From Nemertoderma westbladi (Eukaryota; Xenacoelomorpha; Nemertodermatida; Nemertodermatidae), in assembly GCA_032718475.1 (NCBI GenBank), contig JAUCBJ010003564.1, forward strand, positions 90,611 through 154,610: a stretch of DNA of 64,000 nt, given 5' to 3'. Every line of letters starts with the position of its first letter. Positions within the stretch are counted from its first letter, which is position 1. Shown piece after piece: positions 10,613-21,639 of this stretch. Made by a program: the position numbers and the translations under genes. A model generated the notes under the pieces. The model ran no database searches. It saw only the letters and a program-made list of their open reading frames with translations, and was not told where the DNA came from.

Positions 10613-11552
10613 CATTGGTACCGGTAGCTTATACGTGTTCTATAACATTGGTACCGGTAGCTTACACGTGTTCTATAACATTGGTACCGGTAGCTTATAC
10701 GTGTTCTATAACATTGGTACCGGTAGCTTACACGTGTTCTACAGTATAACATTGGTACCGGTAGCTTACACGTGTTCTATAACATTGGTACCGGTAGATT
10801 ACACGTGTTCTATAACATTGGTACCGGTAGCTTACACGTGTTCTATAACATTGGTACCGGTAGCTTACACGTGTTCTATAACATTGGTACCGGTAGCTTA
10901 CACGTGTTCTATAACATTGGTACCGGTAGCTTATACGTGTTCTATAACATTGGTACCGGTAGCTTACACGTGTTCTATAACATTGGTACCGGTAGCTTAC
11001 ACGTGTTCTATAACATTGGTACCGGTAGCTTACACGTGTTCTATAACATTGGTACCGGTAGCTTACACGTGTTCTATAACATTGGTACCGGTAGCCTACA
11101 CGTGTTCTATAACATTGGTACCGGTAGCTTACACGTGTTCTATAACATTGGTACCGGTAGCTTACACGTGTTCTATAACATTGGTACCGGTAGCTTATAC
11201 GTGTTCTATAACATTGGTACCGGTAGCTTATACGTGTTCTATAACATTGGTACCGGTAGCTTACACGTGTTCTATAACATTGGTACCGGTAGCCTACACG
11301 TGTTCTATAACATTGGTACCGGTAGCTTACACGTGTTCTATAACATTGGTACCGGTAGCTTACACGTGTTCTATAACATTGGTACCGGTAGCTTACACGT
11401 GTTCTATAACATTGGTACCGGTAGCTTATACGTGTTCTATAACATTGGTACCGGTAGCTTACACGTGTTCTATAACATTGGTACCGGTAGATTACACGTG
11501 TTCTATAACATTGGTACCGGTAGCTTACACGTGTTCTATAACATTTATAAAA
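10613..11552. repeat. 33-bp minisatellite, about 28 units
   Basis: The unit contains TTGGTACCGGTAGC and ACACGTGTTC and is almost invariant apart from C/T changes (CTTACACG or CTTATACG) and one unit with a short insertion at 10742-10746. Three palindromic blocks (GGTACC, ACCGGT, ACACGTGT) recur in every unit. Because 33 is divisible by 3, several frames stay open for hundreds of codons. These are array artefacts, not genes. Confidence 0.97.
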
Positions 11553-11823
11553 TGAAGTAGAAAATACTAGCTATTTTAAAAAATTAAAAATGTGATCTCA
11601 AACTAAAAAATGTGTTCTACCGGTAGAACTAAAATATTTATCAAAATTGATAGCTAGCACTTCTTCTATAATATTTATTTAAAAAATAACAAAACCTAGC
11701 TAGTATAATAAATCTGGTAAATGGGTACCCAAGGTGTATTAATGCCATTCACTTGCACTTGCACTGTTGTAACCCATGCACTGAAATATTGTCCCATAAT
11801 TCTAAATAAAATGCTCAAGCAAA

Positions 11824-12083
11824 ATGCAATATTTTTACTCTCGTTATTTTTCAACACTCGATATTTTTCAACACTCGATATTTTCCAACACTCGATATTT
11901 TTCAACACTCGATATTTTCCAACACTCGATATTTTTACTCTCGATATTTTTCAACACTCGATATTTTTACTCTCGATATTTTTCAACACTCGATATTTTC
12001 ACTCTCGATATTTTTACTCTCGATATTTTTACTCTCGATATTTTCACTCTCGATATTTTTCAAGTCTCGATATTTTTCACCAT
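11824..12083. repeat. 15-17 bp AT-rich tandem repeat (foldback right arm)
   Basis: Two interleaved unit types, TTTTTCAACACTCGATA and TTTTTACTCTCGATA, about 16 units. The same motifs in inverse orientation occur left of the 33-bp array, and a related cluster lies at 39341-39400. Confidence 0.9.
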
Positions 12084-12128
12084 TACCCAAAAATCACAAT
12101 ATTGACCGAAACTATTCAGTGCTTCTTG

Positions 12129-12375
12129 TAAAGGCCATGATACACCACAGGAGCGGCGAGCGGAAGCGGCGAGCGGCAGCGGCAAGCGGCCACTTTTTAA
12201 AAACAGAACACATTATTTTCTATGGGTGATGATACACCACAAATGGCCGCTGCCGCTCGCCGCTCGCCGCTCCTATAGTGTATCATACTAAAAGTCGCCG
12301 CTCACATCGGCCGGTCGCTGCGGCCGCCGGCCGCTGCCGCTCGCAGCTCCTGTGGTGTATCATGGCCTTTAGTCA
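12129..12375. mobile_element. Foldback element with GCGGCGA tandem arms
   Basis: The ends are perfect inverted repeats: GGCCATGATACACCACAGG and its complement CCTGTGGTGTATCATGGCC, extended outward by AAA/TTT. The arms continue as short tandem GAGCGGC/AAGCGGC repeats. A second, inner inverted copy of the GATACACCAC terminus near 12230-12290 makes the element a nested palindrome of about 250 bp. No coding capacity. The surrounding AAAGG...CCTTT could be part of the arms or a short duplication. Confidence 0.75.
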
Positions 12376-12700
12376 TTAAATTGTCATCTGCGAAAAGCAA
12401 TTACGGAAGCGGAAGTCCTTCCAAATAGCCTCTATCTAATGACGTCATTGACTCAACGTCATTAATAAATAAAGAAAACAATAGTGGCGAAAGGGATTCA
12501 CCCTGTCTGACGCCCACACGCACTCGAATGCATCTGAGAAGTCGCCTATAAATCTAACACGTGAGATCACTGAATGTACAAATATTGTATTACATTAAAA
12601 ATTCTCCCAGAAAATCCCAAGTGGTCTAAAGTGCATTTCCATCTACAGTACCTTGTCGAGAAGTCCTTTGTAATGTTAATGTCTATGATAGCACCATACA
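12376..12700 (-). pseudogene. Non-LTR retrotransposon reverse transcriptase fragment
   Basis: Translated on the minus strand with frame changes, this reads a decayed RT palm: a segment with WKCTLDHLGFSGRIFNVIQYLY, then RVGVRQGESLSPLLFSLFIN followed by DVE, and after an in-frame stop LLFADDN, the catalytic ADD box. The order matches the LINE RT domains that carry VRQG..LSP and FADD. Frameshifts and a stop show it is dead. It lies beside a long poly-C run. Confidence 0.75.
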
Positions 12701-12711
12701 ATCCCCCCCAT

Positions 12712-12738
12712 CCCCCCCCCCCCCCCCCCCCCCCCCCC
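12712..12738. repeat. Poly-C tract
   Basis: An uninterrupted C run of about 27, preceded by further C-rich sequence, at the edge of the LINE RT fragment. It is one of more than ten such G/C homopolymers in this window, several of which cap mobile elements. Confidence 0.95.
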
Positions 12739-12739
12739 T

Positions 12740-14011
12740 TTAGTACTGTGCACATATTTGTGAATTAGGGCTTGTAGGATAAAAATTTGGTGAGACCACG
12801 TAAGCCTGGTGTTTAGAATGGAAGTGAACAACTTCCCGATTACACTTATAAGAAAGCAAAATAAGATTAAACAATGATGTTATGGTAGGTAATTAATATG
12901 ATTTAACAGATGATCAACAAAAAGAACGACCGGCACTCAATAATTTTTATTATCCATCAATAATATTTATTTATCTCTCCCATAAAACTCCAAAAAATAA
13001 CTAACCAAATGGCAGATATCAAGTCCTAAAGAGGCATTGTTGCCGGCTATAAAACTCAGAGATATAAATGGTGCACCAAGTTGGGGTCATTAATTCATGC
13101 GGAATATCCTTGCGATATCGACTAGCTACCCAGACGAGGATCTTTCAACGCAACGCAACTACAAACAAAGTCCCCTAATGAGCCGCCTTCCCTATCCATT
13201 ATAAGGCAGCTGAGCAAACCCCCTGTCACAGAGTTGCGAATTGTGGTAAACACGATTATTCAGAAAACGGCAGAATTTTGCATACAAATTATGACATTGA
13301 CAACGAATCGTAAACTCGAACTTTGAGGTGTACCTGTTTATTCTGCGTCTTATGGTGGAGTAGCTACAATGGTAACTCCCGATCCATCATATATACGGAA
13401 TTAGCAAGGTTAGTGCAACCATACCCCAAGGCGTATTCTCATAATGTAATACCCGCGTACTTATTATCTCTAATTAAGCTGCCTGGAACGTGTCCAATTA
13501 GTAAGATTCGTTATTTCTGCCACAAAAATATAGTCAGTCATCTGAAAGGAACTGTAAATGCAACATATTTTACTGCGGGATGAGAATTTTTACAGAATTA
13601 CAGTGCCATAAACCCTCGTAAACCTTGGCTAAAGTTAATTGGTGTGGGAGAAGGTTGCGTGCTTTCACCAACATCTCTTAAAGGTTAGATATATTATTTA
13701 TTAGTTCGGAACATTGGACGGAATAACTATCTCATTCTCAGTAGTCCGTCCATCATTACAGGAGTGCCGCAATGCAAAGTCATTCACTTTATATTTTAAA
13801 ACCTATCACTAAATTCAAATTACTAGGCTCATTAACGGACATGGGTTGCTTAAGGACTTAAATGACGATAAATAATTGGGTTTTGTTTAAGTTTATGGTT
13901 AGATTTAGTTTTAGAGATAACTTGATAGTTTTAAAATTACCAACGGAATTTAAACTATTATTTAGCGAGAAATGGGATATTGACTATTTTACTTTTAGAT
14001 TTTTAGGCTTA
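12740..14011. other. No gene or element recognised
   Basis: AT-rich sequence without a supported coding region. The longest open frames are under 130 codons, low in complexity or without recognisable domains. No exon of the potassium channel was found here. Confidence 0.5.
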
Positions 14012-16062
14012 TCAGCCATAGGGAATGCCTGTTCACCACCATGTGTAATCTTCGGTGCGCAGCAATCGTCGCCCGCAGCAATCTTCGCCCGGAGCAATCT
14101 TCGCCCTCAAAATGGCAACTATCGCCCGGCGGAAACCTTTGCCCGCAGGCAAAATTCGCCCGTGAGCAACCTTCGCCGATTAAACAATATTGTTTGGGTT
14201 AGAAAAAGCCGTCTCTGTAACCTGCTCCTTTCCCTCAATTGGTAACTAAAATTGTTACTAACACAAACGGGCGAAGATTGCCTTGCGGGCGAAGGTTTCC
14301 CCCGGGCGAAGGTTGTACGCGGGCAAAGGTTGCACCCAACCGTAATCTTCCACAGTAAACCCTTCCACCCTGTTTTCTAAAGGAATGCCTGTTCACCACC
14401 ATGGGTGATCTTCCACAGTAAACCCTTCCACTCCGTTTCCTAAAGGAATGGCTGTTCACCACCATGGGTGATCTTCCACAGTAAACCCTTCCACTCCGTT
14501 TCCTAAAGGAATGCCTGTTCACCACCATGGGTGATCTTCCACAGTAAACCCTTCCACTCTGTTTCCTAAAGGAATGCCTGTTCACCACCATGGGCGATCT
14601 TCCACAGTAAACCCTCCCACTCCGTTTCCTAAAGGAATGCCTGTTTACCACCATGGGTGATCTGCCACAGTAAACCCTTCCACTCCGTTTCATAAAGGTA
14701 TGCCTGTTCACCACCATGGGTGATCTACCATAGTAAACCCTTCCACTCTGTTTCCTAAAGGAATGCCTGTTCACCACCATGGGTGATCTTCCACAGTAAA
14801 CCCTTCCACTCCGTTTCCTAAAGGAATGCCTGTTCACCACCATGGGTGATCTTCCACAGTAAACCCTTCCACTCTGTTTCCTAAAGGAATGCCTGTTCAC
14901 CACCATGGGCGATCTTCCACAGTAAACCCTTCCACTCCGTTTCCTAAAGGAATGCCTGTTTACCACCATGGGTGATCTGCCACAGTAAACCCTTCCACTC
15001 CGTTTCATAAAGGTATGCCTGTTCACCACCATGGGTGATCTACCATAGTAAACCCTTCCACTCTGTTTCCTAAAGGAATGCCTGTTCACCACCATGGGTG
15101 ATCTTCCACAGTAAACCATTCCACTCTGTTTCCTAAAGGTATGCCTGTTCACCACCATTGGTGATCTTCCACAGTAAACCCTTCCACTCTGTTTCCTAAA
15201 GGAATGCCTGTTCACCACCATGGGTGATCTTCCACAGTAAACCATTCCACTCTGTTTCCTAAAGGTATGCCTGTTCACCACCATTGGTGATCTTCCACAG
15301 TAAACCCTTCCACTCTGTTTCCTAAAGGAATGCCTGTTCACCACCATGGGTGATCTTCCACAGTAAACCCTTCCACTCCGTTTCCTAAAGGAATGGATGT
15401 TCACCACCATTGGTGATCTTCCACAGTAAACCCTTCCACTCCGTTTCCTAAAGGAATGCCTGTTCACCACCATGGGTGATCTTCCACAGTAAACCCTTCC
15501 ACTCTGTTTCCTAAAGGAATGCCTGTTCACCACCATGGGCGATCTTCCACAGTAAACCCTTCCACTCCGTTTCCTAAAGGAATGCCTGTTTACCACCATG
15601 GGTGATCTGCCACAGTAAACCCTTCCACTCCGTTTCATAAAGGTATGCCTGTTCACCACCATGGGTGATCTACCATAGTAAACCCTTCCACTCTGTTTCC
15701 TAAAGGAATGCCTGTTCACCACCATGGATGATCTTCCACAGTAAACCCTTCCATTCTGTTTCCTAAAGGAATGCCTGTGCACCACCATGGGTGATCTTCC
15801 ACAGTAAACCCTTCCACTCCGTTTCATAAAGGTATGCCTGTTCACCACCATGGGTGATCTACCATAGTAAACCCTTCCACTCTGTTTCCTAAAGGAATGC
15901 CTGTTCACCACCATGGGTGATCTTCCACTGTAAACCCTTCCACTCTGTTTCCTAAAGGAATGCCTGTGCACCACCATGGGTGATCTTCCACAGTAAACCC
16001 TTCCATTCTGTTTCCTAAAGGTATGCCTGTTCACCACCATGGGTGATATTCCACAGTAAACC
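14012..16062. repeat. 63-bp minisatellite, about 27 units, interrupted once
   Basis: The unit contains AGGAATGCCTGTTCACCACC and ends ATGGGTGATCTTCCACAG. The main block is 14342-16062 and one partial unit lies left of the inserted foldback element (14012-14053). Unit variants (TTTACCACC, GATCTGCCACAG, CATAAAGGTATGCC) recur about every 315 bp, showing a higher-order repeat. The 601-codon minus-strand frame here is an array artefact: the unit length is a multiple of 3. Confidence 0.97.
14054..14341. mobile_element. Foldback element with conserved core and GGGCGAAG-type arms, 9-bp target duplication
   Basis: It is flanked by GTAATCTTC at 14045-14053 and 14342-14350, a perfect 9-bp duplication. 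The left arm is tandem GCCCGCAGCAATCTTC-like units and the right arm is the complement (GGGCGAAGGTT-like), so the element folds on itself. The centre (about 14180-14231) carries the shared core in minus sense (AAAGGAGCAGGTTACAGAG, then CTAACCCAAACAAT). It sits inside one unit of the 63-bp minisatellite, which gives a clean empty-site comparison. No coding capacity, so a non-autonomous element. Confidence 0.8.
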
Positions 16063-16650
16063 CGGTAATCCTAAATCTAGTATCTATCTATCTGTGAATA
16101 GACCTCTAGTTTTACATCTAGATCTCCTTTTCTCTAAGTGGGATTTTCATGCACCTAGTTACACCAAGTTACATCACCCTTTGTTTCGGTATTCACAATC
16201 CTATACAGAGTTACAATGCATTTGCGATAAATCAGCAAATTACATTGTAAAATAAGCTGATGTCTTCATTTGCTAAATTTAATTTACACGAACAGAATAA
16301 ATAGAAACAGGGCAGAATAAATATTATTATTGATCTTAATTATTATTGATATTATTGATGTTGGATTAAGGATTAAATGGGATCAAAAGGAGGTCAGGTT
16401 TAAATCCTGGGATTAAAATGTACAACATTAAGTTGTATACTCGATTCGGTTGCAAATTATAACTTACACAATCATGACATGTCATTCCCTTCATAGAAAA
16501 TTACAATATCTAATGTTTGCATTCTATGGTTTGGTTAGTTTATGTCGAAAAAAGTAAATTACATTCTACCCAAGGCCGTGAAACCTTACAAAATAATTAA
16601 TCATATTTACTCAAATATTTTATTTTTTGACAGAAACTGAAAACACTTAC
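16063..16650. other. Channel intron sequence, nothing recognised
   Basis: AT-rich DNA immediately downstream (minus sense) of channel exon 3. No exon, RNA gene or defined repeat was identified. Confidence 0.5.
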
Positions 16651-16880
16651 CCTCTCCAGTGAATCCCGTTTTCCAGCCTCCAAAGAGGTTGGAGAATTGT
16701 TGTTATGGTTACGAGTACGTGTCACTGAACGGGCGAGTTTTGCGAAGCGACCAATCTTTGCCTGGTCTTCACTGGGGATCTTATGGGAGGTGATGTCCTT
16801 GAAAGTGAGAAGGAAGAGAATGACCTGGTTGGAGTCGTTAGTAACCGGTGATATGTTGAGGAGAAACCACACAGGAGATT
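16651..16880 (-). CDS. eag: EAG potassium channel exon 3: end of PAS domain and linker
   Basis: The acceptor TTTGTTCTAG precedes 16880 and the donor GTAAGT follows 16651 (minus sense). The exon completes a Lys codon from exon 2 and ends in phase 0. It reads SPVWFLLNISPVTNDSNQ, then VILFLLTFKDITSHK (the last PAS strand, typical of KCNH proteins), then IGRFAKLARSVTRTRN and a Ser/Asn-rich tail to LER. The FAKLARSVTRTR stretch corresponds to the post-PAS basic segment of EAG subfamily members and is closer to EAG than to ERG or ELK. In mammalian KCNH1 this region is described as an N-terminal calmodulin-binding site; conservation of that function here is an inference. Exon 4 was not found at lower coordinates. 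Confidence 0.93.
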
Positions 16881-16922
16881 CTAGAACAAATTATTATTAA
16901 TGTTAATTCAAAATGAACAAAT

Positions 16923-17190
16923 GTGGGGCGAGCCACGAAGTGAGCGAAAACTTAGCATATGGGTGCCATTGGCGAGTTGTCTGTCGTCGTAAATTTTTGA
17001 TCGCTAATAACTCGGTTATTCCTGATGAAATTAAACGAAACTTGGTACGTATGTAGTCCGTCAAAAATTTAGAAAGAATCTGAAGTTTGGTCAAAAACGA
17101 ACGAAAGCAACGAGGCACAAGAGGAGGACGAGTATTGTGTTAAAGACTTCTGACTAACGGCAGGCAACTCGTTAATGGTGCCCATATGAT
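16923..17190 (+). mobile_element. GTGGGGC terminal-repeat element, short copy
   Basis: It begins GTGGGGCGAGCCACGAAGTG, as do copies at 25139 and 37050 and, inverted, one ending at 21492. The interior holds one unit with GAAACTTGGTACGTATGTAG, which corresponds to the 146-bp satellite monomer at 20030-21240. Arms CATATGGGTGCCATTGG (16957-16973) and their near-complement at about 17171-17187 form an inverted pair. The 3' terminus is not clear. Non-coding. Confidence 0.6.
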
Positions 17191-17384
17191 AAAGGCTTTG
17201 CTCAGATAGAATAAATGGCCTGCAGCGAACGATAATTCTTGCAATCTTTGAATGCCTATATCTCAGCTGTTTCTCAACGAAATTCAGATATTGTTACATA
17301 TTTGGAATCCTTGCAACGCAAGCTTTTTTGCGAATTACGACGAATGTGAACAATGGCCACGATACGGAGGGTGTGTACTACACG

Positions 17385-18050
17385 AGAGAGTGGCTTCAAT
17401 ACTTCCCACTTATCAGTGTGTGTTACTGCACACTATACATGCGGGAGAGTGGCTTCAATACTTCCCACATATCAGTATGTGTTACTGCACACTACATGGG
17501 AGAATGGCTTCAATAATTCCCACATATCAGTGTGTGTTACTAGCACACTATACATGCGGGAGAGTGGCTTCAATACTTCCCACATATCAGTGTGTGTTAC
17601 TGCACACTACATGGGGAGAGTGGCTTCAATACTTCCCACATATCAGTGTGTGTTACTGCACACTACATGGGGAGAGTGGCTTCAATACTTCCCACATATC
17701 AGTGTGTGTTACTACACACTACATGGGAGAGTGGCTTCAATACTTCCCACATATCAGTGTGTGTTACTGCACACTATACGTGCGGGAGAGTGGCTTCAAT
17801 ACTTCCCACATATCAGTGTGTGTTACTGCACACTATACATGCGGGAGAGTGGCTTCAATACTTCCCACATATCAGTGTGTATTACTGCACACTACATGGG
17901 AGAGTGGTTTCAATACTTCCCACATATCAGTGTGTGTTACTGCACACTATACATGCGGGAGAGTGGCTTCAATACTTCCCACATATTAGTGTGTGTTACT
18001 GCACACTACATGGGAGAGTGGTTTCAATACTTCCCACATATCGGTGTTAC
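17385..18050. repeat. 55-59 bp minisatellite, about 12 units
   Basis: Units contain CTTCAATACTTCCCACATAT and CAGTGTGTGTTACTGCACAC. Two end variants alternate irregularly: ACTATACATGCGGGAGAGT and a shorter ACTACATGGGAGAGT. Overlapping open frames here are artefacts. It lies in intron 2 of the channel gene. Confidence 0.95.
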
Positions 18051-18526
18051 TGTAGAGGTTTCCATACACACATTGCTTCTATAAGTATTAGTTACACATG
18101 ATAAATCTGCTATATTACCTATGCTGGTCGCGTTCGTAAGCTTATTATATTGTGTAAGGTAATCGCGGTTGGCGTTACCTAGTGATTCCGACACTCACTA
18201 AACTGGTCGCCTGAACTCCATTGGGTTAAGAGGGACAATCCCCCCGGGGTTCCGAACCCGGCGTGTAGAAGCTGTGGACACGCCTCAATGCGAACCTCAG
18301 CAACTCCGAACTTCGGTTCAACAAAGCTCACACACTGGCTCTCTACAGATTTCCGGTTATCAGTTAAACAGACGATATTTCAACATAAGTAATTCCAAAA
18401 TTGTAACATTAATCAACGCCGTTAGCATTAACAGCGAGTTGTTATTTAGAACTTTACAACTTTAGAGGACATTACAGCATTGTATTAGCCTGTACATTTA
18501 GAATTATATTGGTGTTGTAATGTCCC

Positions 18527-18593
18527 TTGTTTATGTGGTAACCAATGACGGCGAGCTGTAAAGTTACGGTGTCATTGGTTACCACGTAAACAA
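18527..18593. repeat. 23-bp near-perfect hairpin
   Basis: Arms 18527-18549 and 18571-18593 pair over 23 positions with a single G-T type exception. The loop is 21 bases. The arms contain GTGGTAACCAATGAC and GTCATTGGTTACCAC. It could be a small foldback remnant or a precursor-like RNA hairpin. Confidence 0.7.
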
Positions 18594-18599
18594 TAGGTG

Positions 18600-19370
18600 G
18601 TATTTATTAATAATTGTCTGATATTGAGATAGGCCTACTGCATTACCTACCGGTAGCTAATAATAACCAGTAGCTATAAACTATTAACATGGCTCCAAAC
18701 GCCACTATAAATATAAGCTAACTTATTTATAACATAATTTATGTCATTTTTACATTTATTTATACATCAACTAATTTAATTTGTGCAGTTTCTATCAATT
18801 ATAATAATATATACAATCATTTCGTAATGTTACAATTTTGGAATAAAACTACATACGTACTTGTTGCAAAGTACTTTACAGTGTTCTGATCCTCGTGGCT
18901 TTATTTTCACTCACTCACTAACGTTCGTTCGTGTAACAAAGCCACTCGAATCATCACACTGTAAAGTGCTACTGTACACACAAGTATGTAAATAGTTATT
19001 ATTATGGAAACCATATGGTTCAGTGCGGTGGTGATCTCATTGCCGTATTATATACCAAACACGGTCGCTTCCAGGAAGTCAAGTCGACTAATAATGTAGC
19101 GCCCGCGCCATGTCGCGTTCGTAGAATAATTCAGTATTCCCGGAAATCGTCATCACAATCAACGTTCTATGGCTTTAATATTATAATAGCTTTAACTAAA
19201 AATAACTTCACAATTCACAAATAGCTGAAATTTATAATGATAATTCAGGTATTTAAATATTCATGATTTCAAGATTTAACATACACATGCTTACATTGCT
19301 TACATGCTTACTTTTATTACAAGTAAATTGATATAAGTAAATAATTATTACTGTATCTTTATTATGGATT
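18600..19370. other. Channel intron sequence with one further inverted repeat
   Basis: Mostly AT-rich and unassigned. It contains a hairpin at 18870-18970: 33-base arms (ACTTTACAGTG and CACTGTAAAGT cores), about 28 of 33 positions paired, 35-base loop, with weaker pairing extending outward to about 18851-18990. Confidence 0.55.
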
Positions 19371-19377
19371 GCCTGTC

Positions 19378-19790
19378 AGTTACGAAGTTACAATGTACAA
19401 AACTCTGCCGCACGAATATTAGAAAGTCTCAAAAAGCGAGAACACATAACTCCCGTTCTAAAACAACTTCATTGGCTCCTCATTAATAGTCGGGTGGAAT
19501 TTAAACTGGGAATGTGTGTAATAAAGAGTCTAAATGGCTTTACCACCGCAGTATAACAGTGATTTACTGACGCCATTCACACCCGGTAGAGAATTACGTT
19601 CGAGCGTTGGTTATCTTTTGGTAATCCCTCGGTACTCGCTAGATAACTATGGTAGGCGCGCCTTCTCCATTGTCGTGCCACGTGTTTGGAACTCACTACC
19701 TTATGACGTGCGATCAGCCACAACATTGACAATTTTTAAATCGAAACTGATAAAGTCTCTCGGGCTCGGGGTCGGGGAGTGTTGCCCCCT
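19378..19790 (+). pseudogene. CR1/L2-like LINE 3' end, RT C-terminal tail
   Basis: Two frames, joined by a shift near 19530, read the familiar tail of CR1/L2-type LINEs: VQNSAARILESLKKREHITP, then VLKQLHWL..RVEFKLG, SLNGFTTA, and in the second frame SDLLTPFTPGRELRSS, YGRRAFSIVVPRVWNSLPYD and FKSKLIKSL. This segment lies C-terminal to the catalytic RT motifs. The 5' part is absent, the usual result of 5' truncation. It is inserted in intron 2 of the channel gene, opposite to the direction of transcription. Confidence 0.85.
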
Positions 19791-20029
19791 GCCCCCTCTC
19801 AAAGTCCATTAGCCTTCCGACTGAGTGGAATATGCTGCTCTTTAAGCTCTTTTATTCTCCTTCAAGCGATTGCATTTCGAAGATTGCAGAACGATATTAT
19901 TCATTGACTACAAGATAATCAATTCACAACACGAAGTGGGGCCTTCGCGCAGCACGTGAAATGAGTTAATGCTAAGTATCAACTCGAAAGGATTATAAAA
20001 ACATAGGAGAAGATTTTCCCGGAAAACGT

Positions 20030-21240
20030 TAACCCTCTAGCGGGAGACTGGGTAACTGAAGAAGGAAGGATTAGTTTCCCTACAAAGCCACATCCTATGG
20101 TCTATTACATATCTACCAAGTTTCCGATTGACGGATCATAAATAACGAAATGTTGGAAGGTTTTCACTTTCATACATTTAGCCCTCTAGCGGCATATTAA
20201 AGAACTACGGATCGATCACCTTCCTCACAAAGACGAGGCATGTGGTCTAGTACATACCGGTACTGTATATTCCAAAATTCAGCTTAAATAGATTAAGATC
20301 AAGGAATTCGCAAAGGTTATCACTTTCCTACATTTCGCCCTCTAGCGGCAGACTCGAAAACTCCGGACCGATTACTGTCCACACAAAGACTTAGGATGTC
20401 TTCTAGTACATATATGACAAGTTTCAGCGTAATCAGATCATAAACAACTAAATGGAAGAATAATTTCACATTCGGGACATTTCGCCCTCTAGCGGCAGAC
20501 TGGAGAACTGCAGACAGATTAGCCTCCTTTGAAATTTACAGCTAATGGTCTAGTACATACTTCCCAAGTTTCAGCTTAAACGGATTAAAAGCAAAGAAAT
20601 GGGTGGCCATTTAATGTTTAGACATGTGGCCCTCTAGCGGGAGACTGGAAAACTTCGGACCGATTACAATCCACACAAAGACTCAGGATGTCTTCTAGTA
20701 CATATATGACAAGTTTCAGCGTAATCAGATCATAAACAACTAAATGGAAGAATAATTTCACATTCGGGACATTTCGCCCTCTAGCGGCAGACTGGAGAAC
20801 TGCAGACAGATTAGCCTCCTTTGAAATTTACAGCTAATGGTCTAGTACATACTTCCCAAGTTTCAGCTTAAACGGATTAAAAGCAAAGAAATGGGTGGCC
20901 ATTTAATGTTTAGACATGTGGCCCTCTAGCGGGAGACTGGAAAACTTCGGACCGATTACAATCCACACAAAGACTCAGGATGTCATCTAGTACATATATG
21001 ACAAGTTTCAGCGTAATCAGATCATAAACAACTAAATGGAAGAATAATTTCACATTCGGGACATTTCGCCCTCTAGCGGCAGACTGGAGAACTGCAGACA
21101 GATTAGCCTCCTTTGAAATTTACAGCTAATGGTCTAGTACATACTTCCCAAGTTTCAGCTTAAACGGATTAAAAGCAAAGAAATGGGTGGCCATTTAATG
21201 TTTAGACATGTGGCCCTCTAGCGGGAGACCATTGCACTGA
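20030..21240. repeat. 146-bp satellite, nine monomers, dimeric higher-order structure
   Basis: The landmark CCCTCTAGCGG recurs at about 20032, 20183, 20337, 20484, 20629, 20776, 20921, 21068 and 21213, spacing 145-154. From 20337 on, alternating 147- and 145-bp monomers form near-identical dimers of about 292 bp. Each monomer has an AAGTTTCAGC box shared with the single-unit elements elsewhere. Confidence 0.93.
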
Positions 21241-21348
21241 TGGTGTCTGAAAGTCTCTCAAAAATCTCAACTTTTGCTCATATTGATACCTACAAATTTT
21301 CAACTTGGCAGCTTTAAATCCGACAAAGTTATTAGCATGTCAAAATCG

Positions 21349-21418
21349 TAACGACGACGACAACGACGACGACGACAACGACGACGACGACAACGACGAC
21401 GACGACGACGACGACAAC
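21349..21418. repeat. CGA/CAA microsatellite
   Basis: About 23 CGA triplets with regular CAA interruptions, at the 5' side (minus sense) of the satellite-bearing element. Confidence 0.95.
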
Positions 21419-21639
21419 TATTTGCATAAATTGACCCACCCCCTAACAGTGTCAATTCGCTAAGGCTCCGCCAACTTCGTGGCTCGCCCCACACAGTTTT
21501 TTCCAGATAAAACCTCATTGTATGAGAAGTCATCACTCATTAGATGCTTAGATAAACAGGCATGTCTGTTTTCTACAATGAATCAATCAACACAAGAAGA
21601 TAAACGATAAATACCTGGAATAATGGGAAGGAACCGTGA

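Larger units (their letters stand above)
10437..12083. mobile_element. Foldback structure with tandem-repeat arms enclosing a 33-bp array
   Basis: The left side (10437-10525) has minus-sense versions of the motif AATATCGAGTGTTGA and an AATATCGAGA variant. The right side (11824-12083) carries the complement many times (CAACACTCGATATTTT and ACTCTCGATATTTT). The two sides can therefore pair, with the 33-bp minisatellite in the loop. The inner flanks also resemble each other in inverted orientation (GTGTTCTAGAAC on the left, TTCTACCGGTAGAAC on the right). No flanking target duplication was identified. Confidence 0.5.
19936..21492 (-). mobile_element. GTGGGGC terminal-repeat element with satellite interior
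   Basis: On the minus strand it starts at 21492 with GTGGGGCGAGCCACGAAGTT and ends at 19936 with GTGCTGCGCGAAGGCCCCAC, the same termini as the copies at 25139-25612 and 37050-37996. Between them lie a CGA microsatellite and nine units of a 146-bp repeat. No coding frame. The architecture (short terminal repeats plus a central array of about 150-bp units) recalls Helentron-related non-autonomous elements such as the DINE/pearl types; that class assignment is inference. Confidence 0.7.

Noticed and set aside
12567-12768. Short frames ending in poly-Gly or poly-Pro
   Set aside because: Produced by the homopolymeric C tract beside a LINE fragment.
14235-16040. A 601-codon minus-strand frame with a 21-residue repeat
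   Set aside because: A 63-bp minisatellite; the variation between units is that of the DNA array, not of selected codons.
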